This document shows positions 8,953 through 18,990 of a stretch of DNA of 64,000 nt, one piece after another. Position numbers and translations under genes: made by a program. The DNA lies in the NCBI RefSeq assembly GCF_025370105.1, contig NZ_JANQBK010000010.1:1-64000 (forward strand). Reading direction: 5' to 3'. This DNA is from Sphingomonas hylomeconis. GTDB taxonomy: Bacteria; Pseudomonadota; Alphaproteobacteria; Sphingomonadales; Sphingomonadaceae. Positions within the stretch are counted from its first letter, which is position 1; each line of letters opens with the position of its first letter. The notes beneath the pieces are model-generated. The model searched no databases, was not told where the DNA came from, and saw only the letters and a list, made by a program, of their open reading frames with translations.

Positions 8953-9688
8953 TCCGGGAGTAGGACCGCATGCTGAACGGCACGGACAGGAAATAGGCTG
9001 CCGCGAGCAGCGATACGGTGTGCCACGGCGCCGAGATGATCGCCGCCCCCACCAGTACCACGACCGCCAGCGCTTCGAACCGCACATGCCGCCGCAGCTT
9101 GAGCGACCCCCAGGAATAGGTTGCGATGCTGGAGATCATCAGCACGGCGACCAGCGCCACCCACGGCGCGACGAGCAACGGCGAGCGGAACACCGCTTCG
9201 CCGGTCCACACCCAGAAAAACAGCGGTAGCATCGCCAGGCCGGCCCCTGCCGGTGCCGGCACCCCGGTCAGGAACCCGGCGGATTTGTGCGGCTGCTCGG
9301 TCTCGTCGATCTGCGCGTTGAACCGCGCCAGGCGCAGCGCACAGAATACCGCGAGCACCAGCGAACATAGCCAGCCGAGCCGGGGCAGGTCCTTCAGCGA
9401 CCACAGATACATGATCAGCGCCGGCGATACGCCGAACGAGATCACGTCAGCCAGCGAATCGAGCTCGGCCCCGAACCGGCTTTCGCCCTGGAGCAGGCGT
9501 GCGATCCGGCCATCGAGCCCGTCCAGCACAGCTGCGATGACTATCATCAGCACCGCAATCTCGAAATTGCCCGAGATGGCGAACCGGATACCAGTCAGAC
9601 CCGAGCACAATGCCAGGGCCGTGATGGCGTTGGGTGCGACGGCGCGGAGCGGCAGGCCTCGCGGCTTGCGTGGCAGGGGGCGCCTCAT
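8876..9688 (-). CDS. pssA: CDP-diacylglycerol-serine O-phosphatidyltransferase
   Basis: Integral membrane CDP-alcohol phosphotransferase that makes phosphatidylserine from CDP-diacylglycerol and L-serine. The family motif D-G-x2-A-R-x8-G-x3-D-x3-D is visible as DGLDGRIARLLQGESRFG followed by AELDSLAD. The 270 residues include about six to eight hydrophobic helices. The chosen ATG (9686-9688) gives MRRPLPRKPRGLPL and leaves 7 bp after psd; upstream in-frame starts would run deep into psd. It pairs with psd, which decarboxylates its product, so phosphatidylethanolamine synthesis is encoded here. Confidence 0.94.
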   Translation of the reverse strand: MRRPLPRKPRGLPLRAVAPNAITALALCSGLTGIRFAISGNFEIAVLMIVIAAVLDGLDGRIARLLQGESRFGAELDSLADVISFGVSPALIMYLWSLKDLPRLGWLCSLVLAVFCALRLARFNAQIDETEQPHKSAGFLTGVPAPAGAGLAMLPLFFWVWTGEAVFRSPLLVAPWVALVAVLMISSIATYSWGSLKLRRHVRFEALAVVVLVGAAIISAPWHTVSLLAAAYFLSVPFSMRSYSRIKRLRAAPVPSAAGPVAPATTTDDP

Positions 9689-9695
9689 GCGCGCG

Positions 9696-10427
9696 TCACT
9701 GTGCGATGCCGGTAGGCACGGTGCCGCCGACCCGCCCGAGCACGGTCTCGCCGGCAACGCTGCGCTGGCCGAGGCATACCTGGCAGGCGACATCGTTGGG
9801 CAGGAACACGTCCACGCGGCTACCGAAGCGGATCAGCCCGACGCGCTGGCCGGTCGCGACCATGTCGCCCGGCTTCACGAAACCGAGAATACGGCGGGCG
9901 AGCAGCCCGGCGATCTGCGTGAATCCGACGCGGCGCCCGTCCTTGCCCTCGACGACGATATGCTGGCGCTCATTCTCCTCGCTTGCCTTGTCGAGATCGG
10001 CATTGAGAAATTTGCCCGAAATATACACGACCTGCCGGATCGTACCCGCGATTGGCGTGCGGTTGATATGCACGTCGAACACCGACATGAAAATCGACAC
10101 GCGCACCAAAGGCGCATCGCCCAGGCCGTTTTCGCCGGCCAGTTCGCGCGGCACAGGCATCCGCTCGATCATCGTGATCAGCCCGTCGGCCGGCGCGATG
10201 ATCAGGTCCTCACCCTGCGGTGTGGTACGCACCGGATCACGGAAGAACGTCACGACCCAGGCCGTCACGCCGAGCAGTGGCCAGAACAGCACGTTGGAAA
10301 TCATCCAGGTACCCAGCAGCGTGACCGCCAGTGCGACGAGCACATATTTGCGCCCCTCGGGATGCATATCAGGGAACCGCCATTTAACGGTAGTCGTCGC
10401 CAGCGGCGGCTTGTCTAGGGATGCCAT
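9696..10427 (-). CDS. psd: Phosphatidylserine decarboxylase proenzyme (short type)
   Basis: Pyruvoyl enzyme converting phosphatidylserine to phosphatidylethanolamine at the inner membrane. The protein has 243 residues, the short PSD subtype, with an N-terminal membrane hairpin ([12 protein letters not shown], then [14 protein letters not shown]), the conserved FFRDPVR, and the self-cleavage site in [12 protein letters not shown] (Gly-Ser bond, Ser becomes pyruvoyl). ATG at 10425-10427 is chosen. It is transcribed divergently from icd across a 143-bp region that must hold both promoters, and is followed by pssA. Confidence 0.94.
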   Translation of the reverse strand: MASLDKPPLATTTVKWRFPDMHPEGRKYVLVALAVTLLGTWMISNVLFWPLLGVTAWVVTFFRDPVRTTPQGEDLIIAPADGLITMIERMPVPRELAGENGLGDAPLVRVSIFMSVFDVHINRTPIAGTIRQVVYISGKFLNADLDKASEENERQHIVVEGKDGRRVGFTQIAGLLARRILGFVKPGDMVATGQRVGLIRFGSRVDVFLPNDVACQVCLGQRSVAGETVLGRVGGTVPTGIAQ

Positions 10428-10570
10428 AGGCTTCGTTCTACCGCTCGCGTCACCGACTGACAACGTCCCTTGCCCACCCGCCGGTCGCCCTGCGGACATC
10501 CGGGAGGTTGATCCGTTCGCGCCTTGCTCCTAGACGCTTGGCCAAACCTCCCCCTCACGGAAAGAGCATC

Positions 10571-11794
10571 ATGGCGAAGATCAAGGTAAAGACGCCTGTC
10601 GTGGAAATCGATGGCGATGAGATGACGCGGATCATCTGGCAGTGGATCCGCGAGCGCCTGATTCTCCCCTATCTCGATATCGATCTGGAATATTACGACC
10701 TCGGCATGATGAGCCGCGACGGCACCGACGACAAGATCACCGTCGACAGCGCCAAGGCGATCCAGAAGTATGGCGTCGGCGTGAAGTGCGCGACGATCAC
10801 CCCCGACGAGCAGCGCGTCGAGGAATTCGGCCTCAAGAAGATGTGGAAGTCGCCCAACGGCACGATCCGCAACATCCTCGGCGGCACGATTTTCCGCGAG
10901 CCGATCGTGATCAAGAACGTCCCCCGCCTGATCCCGGGCTGGACGCACCCGATCGTCGTCGGCCGTCACGCGTTCGGCGATCAGTATCGCGCGACCGATT
11001 TCCTCGTCCCCGGCCCCGGCAAGCTGCGGATGGTGTTCGAGGGCGACGACGGCAAGGTCATCGACCAGGAAGTGTTCCAGTTCCCGTCGCCGGGCGTCGC
11101 GATGGCGATGTACAATCTCGACGATTCGATCCGCGATTTCGCACGCGCCTCGATGCATTACGGCCTCAACCTGAAGTGGCCGGTGTACCTGTCGACCAAG
11201 AACACGATCCTCAAGGCCTATGACGGCCGATTCAAGGACCTGTTCGCCGAGGTGTTCGAGAGCGAATTCAAGGACAAGTTCAAGGAAGCGGGCATCGTCT
11301 ACGAGCACCGGCTGATCGACGACATGGTCGCCTCGGCGCTCAAGTGGCACGGTGAATTCGTCTGGGCGTGCAAGAACTATGACGGTGACGTCCAGTCGGA
11401 CCAGGTCGCGCAGGGCTTCGGCTCGCTCGGCCTGATGACCTCGGTGCTGCTCACGCCGGATGGCAAGACGGTCGAGGCGGAAGCCGCGCACGGCACCGTC
11501 ACGCGCCACTTCCGCCAGCACGAGCAGGGCAAGGCGACGTCGACCAACCCGATCGCGTCGATCTTCGCCTGGACCGGCGGGCTCAAGTATCGCGGCAAGT
11601 TCGATGGCACGCCTGAGGTGACCAAGTTCGCCGAGACGCTCGAGCGCGTCTGCATCAAGACGGTCGAGGACGGTCACATGACCAAGGATCTCGCGCTGCT
11701 GATCGGCCCCGAGCAGCCGTGGATGACGACCGAGCAGTTCTTCGAGCAGGTCCGCGTGAACCTCGAAGCCAAGATGGGCGAGATCACCGGCTGA
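10571..11794 (+). CDS. icd: NADP-dependent isocitrate dehydrogenase
   Basis: TCA-cycle enzyme oxidising isocitrate to 2-oxoglutarate with NADP. 407 residues of the eukaryote-like dimeric subfamily common in alphaproteobacteria: [20 protein letters not shown] at the start, the substrate-binding [17 protein letters not shown], and [15 protein letters not shown] for the cofactor. The ATG at 10571 is preferred over an in-frame upstream start because the family begins there. It converges with the FAD monooxygenase gene, leaving 4 bp between stop codons. Confidence 0.96.
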   Translation: MAKIKVKTPVVEIDGDEMTRIIWQWIRERLILPYLDIDLEYYDLGMMSRDGTDDKITVDSAKAIQKYGVGVKCATITPDEQRVEEFGLKKMWKSPNGTIRNILGGTIFREPIVIKNVPRLIPGWTHPIVVGRHAFGDQYRATDFLVPGPGKLRMVFEGDDGKVIDQEVFQFPSPGVAMAMYNLDDSIRDFARASMHYGLNLKWPVYLSTKNTILKAYDGRFKDLFAEVFESEFKDKFKEAGIVYEHRLIDDMVASALKWHGEFVWACKNYDGDVQSDQVAQGFGSLGLMTSVLLTPDGKTVEAEAAHGTVTRHFRQHEQGKATSTNPIASIFAWTGGLKYRGKFDGTPEVTKFAETLERVCIKTVEDGHMTKDLALLIGPEQPWMTTEQFFEQVRVNLEAKMGEITG

Positions 11795-11798
11795 TCGT

Positions 11799-13007
11799 TC
11801 ACATCCGCTCGCCGGCATCCGGCGAGCGGATATGTTCCGGGCGGACGCCCATGCCGATCAGGCGGGCGGGGATGCGCCGCAGCAGGCTGAAGCGATCGAG
11901 CAGCCGCGCCGCCAGCGGCTGTCGCTTCAGCGGTTTGGTCGACCGCAGCAACGGCGCGATGATGCGGTCCTGGATCAGTCGTTGTGCGCCCTGCGTCAAT
12001 CGTACGGCCGGCATCCGTCGCTGACGTACCCTGTCCAGCAGTTGGTCGGGGTGTGCGCCGGCCGCCATCGGGCCTGCGAGAATGTTCGCCGCGGCGACCG
12101 CATCCTGGATCGCCAGATTGATCCCCACCCCGCCGATCGGTGACATGGCGTGCGCGGCATCGCCGATCACCAGCAATCCCGGCCGGTGCCAGCGCCGCAG
12201 GCGATCGACCGTCACGGTCAGCAGCTTGATCTGCGCCCAGTCGGTGATCGCTTGATCGACCCCTGCGGTTTCCGGGCCGACCGCGCGCACGCGATCGCGA
12301 AACGCCGCCAACCCCTCGGCCTTGATCTGCGCCGCGCGCCCTTTGGCGAAGACGAAGGCGCATTGCCAATACGCACCGCGGTCGATCAGCACGAACAGCC
12401 GCCCGCTATCGGCGATCCCCAGCGTATCGTTGTCCCGCCCCGGCGTCTTGGGCAGCCGAAACCAGAACACGTCCATTGGCGCGCCGATGTCGGTCGCGGG
12501 CAGATCCGCGCGGAACGATGAATCGCGCCCGTCACAGGCGATCACCAGTCGGGCGCGGAGCTCCTCCCCGGTCGCGGTCAGGACGCCCGCGACGCGCCCG
12601 CCATCCTCGATCAGGGCGAGCGCCTCGCATCCCTGGCGCAGCGTGAAGGCCGGGTAGCGCCGCGCCGCGCCGGCAACGAAATCGAGGAACGTCCATTGCG
12701 GCATCAGCGCGATATAAGGTGCAGGCACATCCAACCTGCGGAAGTCCGCCAGCCGCAGCGCCTGCCCCGCCACCCGCGCCCCGAGTTGTGCGATCTTGTC
12801 GTGCGGCCGCTCGAGCAAGGCGGACAACAGCCCAAGTTCGTCGAACAGCCGCAAGGTCGACGGATGCACCGTGTCGCCGCGGAAGTCGCGCAGGAAGTCG
12901 CCGTGCTTCTCCAGCACCATCGTCGTCACGCCGGCGCGCGCAAAGAGCAACCCGGCCATCATGCCGGCAGGCCCCCCGCCGACAATAAGGACATCCGTCT
13001 CGCGCAT
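11799..13007 (-). CDS. FAD-dependent monooxygenase (UbiH/PHBH-like)
   Basis: 402-residue flavoprotein of the class A monooxygenase fold. The ADP-binding motif VLIVGGGPAGMMAGLLFARAG is at the N-terminus, the mid-region ARLVIACDGRDSS matches the DG motif that binds FAD and NAD(P)H, and GDAAHAMSPIGGVGINLAIQ is the second FAD motif. Such enzymes hydroxylate aromatic or quinone substrates; the sequence resembles FAD-dependent oxidoreductases near UbiH/VisC, but nothing nearby fixes the substrate. It diverges from the KefB-type antiporter gene with only 39 bp between starts. Confidence 0.9.
   Translation of the reverse strand: MRETDVLIVGGGPAGMMAGLLFARAGVTTMVLEKHGDFLRDFRGDTVHPSTLRLFDELGLLSALLERPHDKIAQLGARVAGQALRLADFRRLDVPAPYIALMPQWTFLDFVAGAARRYPAFTLRQGCEALALIEDGGRVAGVLTATGEELRARLVIACDGRDSSFRADLPATDIGAPMDVFWFRLPKTPGRDNDTLGIADSGRLFVLIDRGAYWQCAFVFAKGRAAQIKAEGLAAFRDRVRAVGPETAGVDQAITDWAQIKLLTVTVDRLRRWHRPGLLVIGDAAHAMSPIGGVGINLAIQDAVAAANILAGPMAAGAHPDQLLDRVRQRRMPAVRLTQGAQRLIQDRIIAPLLRSTKPLKRQPLAARLLDRFSLLRRIPARLIGMGVRPEHIRSPDAGERM
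11803..11831. terminator. 13-bp perfect hairpin at convergent icd/monooxygenase ends
   Basis: ATCCGCTCGCCGG (11803-11815), CAT loop, then the exact complement (11819-11831). It begins 9 bp after the icd stop and lies inside the last codons of the converging monooxygenase gene (encoding ...SPDAGERM). No T-run follows, so termination strength is uncertain, but position and symmetry suggest a terminator. Confidence 0.6.
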
Positions 13008-13046
13008 GGGCTGACATTGTCTCCAGTTCGCGGTTACATACTGCCC

Positions 13047-14873
13047 ATGGCAGCACCCCTACTCAATAACGGATTCAGCGATGCGCTGGTCATTCTCGGT
13101 GCGGCAGGGATCGTCATCCCGGCGTTCGCACGGTTTCGCATCAGCCCGGTGATCGGGTTCATCCTTGTTGGTCTGCTGGTCGGCCCGTCCGGGCTCGGCA
13201 CGCTTGTCGCCGATCATCCGTGGCTCTATTATTTCACCATTTCCGACGCGCATTCGATCGAGCCTTTCGCCGAATTCGGCATCACCATGCTGCTCTTCTC
13301 GATCGGCCTCGAACTGTCGCTCAAGCGCCTTTGGGCGATGCGCGCCTTGGTGTTCGGCACCGGGGCGGCGCAGCTGCTCGCCTCGGGCGCGCTGATCGGG
13401 CTGGGCCTGTATTGCTACGAACGCGTGTCGGTCGACGCGACGATCCTGGGTTTCGCCGGCGCCGCGGCGCTGGGCATCGCGCTGGCGCTGTCATCCACGG
13501 CATTGGTGCTGCCGATCGCCGGCACGACCAGCCCGGTCGGGCGCTCCGCCTTCGCCATGCTGCTGTTCGAGGATCTTGCGCTGGTCCCGATCATCTTCGT
13601 GCTCGCCGCGCTGGCCCCGGCTTCCGCGGGCGATGGCCTGGCCAATGTGCTCGGCGTGCTCGGGCGCGGGGCGCTGACCGTCGCGATCATCTTCATTGGC
13701 GGCCGGCTGTTGCTGCCGAAACTGTTCGCCCAGGCGGCGCGCACCAAGAGCCCCGAACTGTTCCTGGCCGCCTCATTGCTGGTCGTAATCGCCGCGAGCC
13801 TGGCCACCACGGCGGCCGGCCTGTCGCCGATCGTCGGCGCTTTGCTCGCCGGCCTGCTGATCGCCGAGACCGATTACCATAACGAGGTCGAGGTGATCAC
13901 CGCGCCGTTCAAGGGCCTGGCGCTGGGCGTGTTCCTGATCACGGTCGGCATGAGCCTCGACATCCGCATGATCGCGGAAAACTGGGTCGGCCTGATCGCG
14001 GCGATCGTCGGGGTGATCGCGATCAAGACCGCGGTGACCTTCCTTCTGCTCAAGCTTTCTGGGATCCGCAACGGCGTCGCCGCGGAGACCGGTTTGCTGA
14101 TGGCCAGTCCTTCCGAAACCACGCTGATCGTGCTCGGCACCGCGGCCCAGGCGAGCCTGATCGGCGCCACCACGGCGAGCTTCTGGCAGACCGTGACCGC
14201 GATCGGCCTGACCATCACGCCACTGCTGTCGCAACTCGGCAAGCGTGTCTCCAAGGGCATCGAGCGCCGCACCACGGGCGACCCGACGGATACCGAAATC
14301 CCTGCCGAGGGCCCCGGCACGGTCGTGATCGGTTTCGGTCGCGTCGGCCAGATGGTCGCCGACATGCTCAAGGTGCACAATCAGCCGTTCGTGGCGGTCG
14401 AGGCGGATATCGATGTCGTCGCGGCGGCGCGGCGCGACGGCTATCCGGTGATCTTCGGCGACGTCGCACGGTCGGAGCTGGTCGACCGGCTCAATCTCGG
14501 CCGCGCCAAGGCGCTGATTCTGACGATGGACGATCCAGTCCTGTCGGTGCACCTCACGCGGCGCGTGCGCGGCTGGGTGCCCAACCTGACGATCGTCGCC
14601 CGCGCCCGCGATGTCGATCATGCCGCGCAGCTCTACAAGGCCGGCGCGACCGATGCCGTGCCCGAGACGCTCGAAAGCTCGCTGCAACTGTCGGAGGCCG
14701 TGCTGGTCGATCTCGGCGTGGCGGTCGGGCCGGTGATCGCCTCGATCCATGAGAAGCGCGACGAACTCCGCCAGGAAATCCGCGCCTCGGCGCAGATGGA
14801 TCGCGATCCGCGCTTGCGGCGCCTGCGCCAGGCAACGCCAGGGCACAGCACGCTCGGCGAAAACGTTGCCTGA
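13047..14873 (+). CDS. Monovalent cation:proton antiporter, KefB/KefC-type (CPA2)
   Basis: 608 residues. An N-terminal Na+/H+-exchanger domain with about 12 membrane helices (start MAAPLLNNGFSDALVILGAA; LLFSIGLELSLKRLW; ALSSTALVLPI; MLLFEDLALVPI) is followed by a cytosolic RCK/TrkA-N domain (VVIGFGRVGQMVADML, a GxGxxG dinucleotide site, then FGDVARSELVDRL). This arrangement is that of glutathione-gated potassium efflux systems and their relatives. The start at ATG 13047 is chosen because the first helix begins there, though the frame is open upstream. No ancillary KefF/KefG gene is adjacent, so gating and ion specificity are inferred only. Confidence 0.9.
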   Translation: MAAPLLNNGFSDALVILGAAGIVIPAFARFRISPVIGFILVGLLVGPSGLGTLVADHPWLYYFTISDAHSIEPFAEFGITMLLFSIGLELSLKRLWAMRALVFGTGAAQLLASGALIGLGLYCYERVSVDATILGFAGAAALGIALALSSTALVLPIAGTTSPVGRSAFAMLLFEDLALVPIIFVLAALAPASAGDGLANVLGVLGRGALTVAIIFIGGRLLLPKLFAQAARTKSPELFLAASLLVVIAASLATTAAGLSPIVGALLAGLLIAETDYHNEVEVITAPFKGLALGVFLITVGMSLDIRMIAENWVGLIAAIVGVIAIKTAVTFLLLKLSGIRNGVAAETGLLMASPSETTLIVLGTAAQASLIGATTASFWQTVTAIGLTITPLLSQLGKRVSKGIERRTTGDPTDTEIPAEGPGTVVIGFGRVGQMVADMLKVHNQPFVAVEADIDVVAAARRDGYPVIFGDVARSELVDRLNLGRAKALILTMDDPVLSVHLTRRVRGWVPNLTIVARARDVDHAAQLYKAGATDAVPETLESSLQLSEAVLVDLGVAVGPVIASIHEKRDELRQEIRASAQMDRDPRLRRLRQATPGHSTLGENVA

Positions 14874-14878
14874 GCCTG

Positions 14879-15574
14879 TTATTTTCCGATCTGGCCGAGC
14901 GGTAGCAGCCGGTCGGCCAGCACCTGCGTCGCCTTGCGGTCGCCGTTCCGGAGCGGGACGAGCATCAGGTTGGCGGCGCGCTGCATGATCCGGTCGAGTG
15001 CGGTCGGCGCAGCCGCCCGCGTCGCCGCTTCGGCCAGTTGCTTGCCCCGGGCGTCATTGCCGTCCAGCTCGAGCCGCAGCAGCGCGGCCAGCCCAATATA
15101 CATGGCGCGGTCGCCGCCGAGCTTGAGCGCGCGATCGATCGAGGCATAGCCGACGCTCTTCTGCGCACCGACCGCCGCACGACCGACGAACTGGCCGAAC
15201 GTGGCGATCACGCCGACATGCCAGGCGCCGAGGGCGAGATGCGCCTCGGGATTGTTGGGGTATTTCGCGATCAGTGCCTCGAACCGGCGCCGCGCCTCGA
15301 CCGCGCCCGCACGGTTACCGGTCAGCTTCGCCCGATAGCCGATGGCGGTCGCTTGCACGATGGCCGCTTCCTGATCATCGGCCGAACGGGCAAGTCGCGC
15401 ACCGGTCACCTGATGGACGCGATCGATCTTGGCGAGCGCCGTCGCCTTGTCGCGATCGGCAAAGACGGCGGTGGTGAGCACGTCGCGCGGCGTTTCCGCC
15501 GCGGCGACGCAGGGTGCCGTTGCAACAAGCGCGGCCACACCCACGAACGGCAAAGACCTGGTTGAAAAACGCAT
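14879..15574 (-). CDS. Secreted TPR-like protein, function unknown
   Basis: 231 residues starting at ATG 15572-15574 with a typical Sec signal peptide (MRFSTRSLPFVGVAALVATA, cleavage near VAAAE). The mature part is alpha-helical and Ala/Arg-rich, with a tetratricopeptide-like segment (EARRRFEALIAKYPNNPEAHLALGAWH, given here only as a motif region) and repeats of helix pairs. No catalytic motif. Likely a periplasmic scaffold or binding protein. It converges with the KefB-type gene (5 bp between stops) and lies downstream of alaS by 73 bp in the other direction. Confidence 0.75.
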   Translation of the reverse strand: MRFSTRSLPFVGVAALVATAPCVAAAETPRDVLTTAVFADRDKATALAKIDRVHQVTGARLARSADDQEAAIVQATAIGYRAKLTGNRAGAVEARRRFEALIAKYPNNPEAHLALGAWHVGVIATFGQFVGRAAVGAQKSVGYASIDRALKLGGDRAMYIGLAALLRLELDGNDARGKQLAEAATRAAAPTALDRIMQRAANLMLVPLRNGDRKATQVLADRLLPLGQIGK

Positions 15575-15647
15575 CGATCGCCGCCCAATCGCAATATCGT
15601 GTTGCCGATGGTCTGGCACAACGTACCTAACCATCAGCTTAACGATG

Positions 15648-18299
15648 TCATGGCGTCAAAGTTGCGCGGATCGCGGCAAGTGCCTCATCTGCCTTGGTTC
15701 CTTCGGGACCACCGCCCTGCGCCATGTCTGGCCGACCGCCGCCACCCTGACCGCCCAGCACAGCAACCGCCACGCGCAGCAGATCGACCGCATTGTAGGT
15801 CGCGATCAAATCCGCGCTGACGCCGACCGCGATCGACGCGCGGCCGTCGTTCACCGCCACCATGACTGCAATGCCGGAGCCGATGCGCTGCTTTGCCTCG
15901 TCCACTGCGCCACGCAGCCCCTTCGCGTCGAAATCGTTTAGCACCTGCCCGACGAAGTTGACCCCGTTGATCTGCTCCGGCCCGGCCGGCATGGCCCCGG
16001 CCCCGCCGCCCGACCCGCCCAAGGCGAGCGCCTTCTTGGCCTCGGCCAGTTCACGCTCCAGCCGGCGGCGATCCTCGACCAGCGCCGCCACGCGTGCGGG
16101 AACCTCATCCGGTGTCGACTTCAATGTAGCGGCCGTCTCGCGCAATTTTTCGTCGCGCGATGCCAGATATTGCCGCGCGGCCTCGCCGGTCAGTGCCTCG
16201 ATGCGCCGCACGCCTGACGATACCGCGCTCTCGCCGACCACCTTGAACAGCCCGATATCGCCCAATGCCGTGACATGCGTGCCGCCGCACAGTTCGAGCG
16301 AATAGGTATTGTCGCCGTCGGTGCCCATAGAGACGACGCGGACCTCGTCGCCGTATTTTTCGCCGAACAGCGCCATTGCTCCCTCCTTGATCGCCTCGTC
16401 GGGCGTCATCAGCCGGGTGGAAACGGGCGAATTGGCGCGGATGTGATGATTCACGTCGGCCTCGATCTCGCCGATTCGCGCCGGATCGATACCGGTCGGC
16501 TGCGAGAAATCGAAACGCAGGCGATCGGGCGCGACCAGGCTGCCCTTCTGCGCGACGTGTAGCCCGAGCCGCTGGCGTAACGCCTCGTGCAGCAGATGCG
16601 TGGCCGAATGGTTGGCGCGGATCTGATCGCGTCGTGCGACATCGATCTGCAGTTTGACGGTATCGCCGACCTTGATCCCGCCGGCATCGACGCGCGCATG
16701 ATGGACGAAGATACGGCCAAGCTGCTTCGACGTTTCCGTCACATTGGCGCGCAGGCCTTCATCATTGGCGATCATGCCCGTATCGCCGACCTGACCGCCG
16801 CTCTCGCCGTAGAAGGGCGTCTGGTTGACGACGATCGATACGCTGTCCCCGGTCGTGGCATGTTCGACGCGTGCGCCGTCCTTGACCAGGGCGACGACCT
16901 GCCCCTCACCCGCCGTTGCGCTATAGCCGAGAAACTCGGTGCCACCGGATTGCTCGGCAATGTCGAACCAGATGTCGTCGGAAGCCTTGGCGCCCGAGCC
17001 CTTCCAGGCGGCGCGCGCGGCGCGCTTCTGCTCCGCCATCGCGGTGTCGAAGCCGGCACGGTCGATATGCATGTCGAGCCCGCGCAGCGCATCCTCGGTC
17101 AGATCATAGGGGAAGCCGAACGTATCGTAGAGCTTGAACGCGGTTTCGCCGGGCAGCGTATCGCCGGCCGACATGTCCGCCGTGGCTTCGTCGAGCAGGC
17201 GCAAGCCGTTGGTCAGCGTGCGACGGAACTGCTTTTCCTCCTGCAACAGCGTCGATTCGATCGACGCCTGCGCACGCAGCAATTCGGGATAGGCAGCGCC
17301 CATCTCGGCGATCAGCGCGGGGACCAGCCGGTGCATCAATGGCTCCTTGGCGCCCAACAGATGCGCATGGCGCATCGCACGGCGCATGATCCGGCGCAGG
17401 ACATAGCCGCGGCCTTCGTTGGCCGGCAGCACCCCGTCCGCAACCAGGAAGCCGCTGGTGCGCAGATGATCGGCGATGATGCGGTGGCTGGCCTGGTTGT
17501 CGCCGGTCGTGGCGGTGCCAGTCAGCGCGCCGGAGGCCGCGATCAGCGCCTTGAACGTGTCGGTATCGTAATTGTCGTGCACGCCCTGCAGCACCGCCGC
17601 GACGCGCTCCAGCCCCATGCCGGTATCAATCGACGGCTTGGGCAGATCGCCGACGATCTGGTTGTCGAGCTGCTCGTACTGCATAAACACGAGGTTCCAG
17701 ATCTCGACGAAGCGATCGCCATCTTCGTCCGGGCTGCCCGGCGGGCCACCGGGGATATGGTCGCCATGATCGTAGAAGATCTCCGAGCACGGCCCGCACG
17801 GCCCGCTATCGCCCATCGTCCAGAAATTGTCCGCGGTGGCGATGCGGATGATGCGGTCGTCCGGCAGGCCGGCGATCCGCTGCCACAGTTCAAACGCCTC
17901 GTCGTCGGTATGATAGACGGTGACGGTCAATCTGTCGGCGGGCAGGCCCCAGACCTTCGTCAGGAGTGTCCAGGCGTGGGTGATCGCCTGGTCCTTGAAA
18001 TATTGCCCGAACGAGAAATTGCCGAGCATCTCGAAGAAGGTGTGGTGGCGCGCGGTATAGCCGACATTGTCGAGATCGTTGTGCTTGCCGCCGGCGCGGA
18101 CGCACTTCTGGCTCGACGTCGCCGTGACATACGGCCGCGTTTCCAGTCCGGTGAAGACGTTCTTGAACGGCACCATGCCGGCATTGACGAACATCAAGGT
18201 TGGATCGTTCTGCGGCACGAGCGGTGCCGAGGGCACACGGGCATGTCCTTCACTCTCGAAATAATCGAGGAACGAACGGCGGATGTCGTTGGTGGACAT
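15648..18299 (-). CDS. alaS: Alanyl-tRNA synthetase
   Basis: Class II synthetase charging tRNA-Ala, with an editing domain. 883 residues from the ATG at 18297-18299 ([20 protein letters not shown]); an ATG five codons upstream (18314) is an alternative. Visible parts in order: catalytic core ([19 protein letters not shown]-like region), the editing-domain zinc motif [13 protein letters not shown] and ELCGGTHV with the conserved HxxxH and CxxxH, and the Gly-rich C-terminal C-Ala domain ([12 protein letters not shown] near the end). The alaS, icd and recA neighbourhood is common in alphaproteobacteria. Confidence 0.97.
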   Translation of the reverse strand: MSTNDIRRSFLDYFESEGHARVPSAPLVPQNDPTLMFVNAGMVPFKNVFTGLETRPYVTATSSQKCVRAGGKHNDLDNVGYTARHHTFFEMLGNFSFGQYFKDQAITHAWTLLTKVWGLPADRLTVTVYHTDDEAFELWQRIAGLPDDRIIRIATADNFWTMGDSGPCGPCSEIFYDHGDHIPGGPPGSPDEDGDRFVEIWNLVFMQYEQLDNQIVGDLPKPSIDTGMGLERVAAVLQGVHDNYDTDTFKALIAASGALTGTATTGDNQASHRIIADHLRTSGFLVADGVLPANEGRGYVLRRIMRRAMRHAHLLGAKEPLMHRLVPALIAEMGAAYPELLRAQASIESTLLQEEKQFRRTLTNGLRLLDEATADMSAGDTLPGETAFKLYDTFGFPYDLTEDALRGLDMHIDRAGFDTAMAEQKRAARAAWKGSGAKASDDIWFDIAEQSGGTEFLGYSATAGEGQVVALVKDGARVEHATTGDSVSIVVNQTPFYGESGGQVGDTGMIANDEGLRANVTETSKQLGRIFVHHARVDAGGIKVGDTVKLQIDVARRDQIRANHSATHLLHEALRQRLGLHVAQKGSLVAPDRLRFDFSQPTGIDPARIGEIEADVNHHIRANSPVSTRLMTPDEAIKEGAMALFGEKYGDEVRVVSMGTDGDNTYSLELCGGTHVTALGDIGLFKVVGESAVSSGVRRIEALTGEAARQYLASRDEKLRETAATLKSTPDEVPARVAALVEDRRRLERELAEAKKALALGGSGGGAGAMPAGPEQINGVNFVGQVLNDFDAKGLRGAVDEAKQRIGSGIAVMVAVNDGRASIAVGVSADLIATYNAVDLLRVAVAVLGGQGGGGRPDMAQGGGPEGTKADEALAAIRATLTP

Positions 18300-18471
18300 A
18301 TAGTGTGCGGTCATGGGGATGCGATCTAGGCGAGCAGACGCGGTTGCTCAAGTCGTCTGGTGGCGGTGCGGGATCGGGATTGACAGTCGCAATGCCGATT
18401 GTGTGCTGCCGAACGGCCCGGCGGGGCAAGCAGCCACCGAACTCGCGGTCGCTATGCCCCAAAATGTGGGC

Positions 18472-18882
18472 CTAGGCAGGCTGGAACAGCTCGACAAGTT
18501 GCTGTTCGTTGTCGTGGATGAACGCAAAGCGACAACCGCCACTGTTCGGCACTTCGCGCGGCGGCGAGACGATGGCGACGCCCTTGTCCCGCAGCGACGC
18601 GATCATGGAGTCGAGGTCCGCCACTTCGATCGCAAAGTGATTGATCCCACCGATCCTGAGGTTGGTTTCGGGCTGCCGTCGTTCCATCGCCATGGGCGCT
18701 GCCTGCTCGTTCTGGAACAGCTCGATCTTCAAGCCGCCCCGCGCAATGAACGTGGCCTGCACGCCAGGCCAGCCATAGGTAAACAGCCGCTCAAACCCTA
18801 GCGTCTCGCCATACCAGGTGGCGCTGGCCTCGATATCCGCGACAACGATCCCGATATGATGAAATCCAGCCAGCTCGGTCAC
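18472..18882 (-). CDS. VOC superfamily (glyoxalase-like) protein
   Basis: 136 residues forming two beta-alpha-beta-beta-beta modules: FHHIGIVVADIEASATWYGE and INHFAIEVADLDSMIASLRD each begin with the metal-ligand His expected for the fold, with Glu in IELFQ and VELFQ as the paired ligands. Related proteins include glyoxalase I, methylmalonyl-CoA epimerase and dioxygenases; the substrate cannot be assigned. It stands alone between alaS and the lipid kinase gene. Confidence 0.85.
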   Translation of the reverse strand: MTELAGFHHIGIVVADIEASATWYGETLGFERLFTYGWPGVQATFIARGGLKIELFQNEQAAPMAMERRQPETNLRIGGINHFAIEVADLDSMIASLRDKGVAIVSPPREVPNSGGCRFAFIHDNEQQLVELFQPA

Positions 18883-18990
18883 TCACCCATTCCCTGTAGA
18901 TTGGAAACCGGCGCGATATCACCGGGAACAGGCAGCCGCCAGCGACGGTAACGCCGCATCATCCCGGCTGTAGGCTCGGCAAGGCACTGT

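Noticed and set aside
13773..14846. Long minus-strand frame antisense to the KefB-type antiporter
   Set aside because: The product is rich in His, Arg, Asp and Gln with no domain. It is a typical mirror frame of a membrane protein gene.
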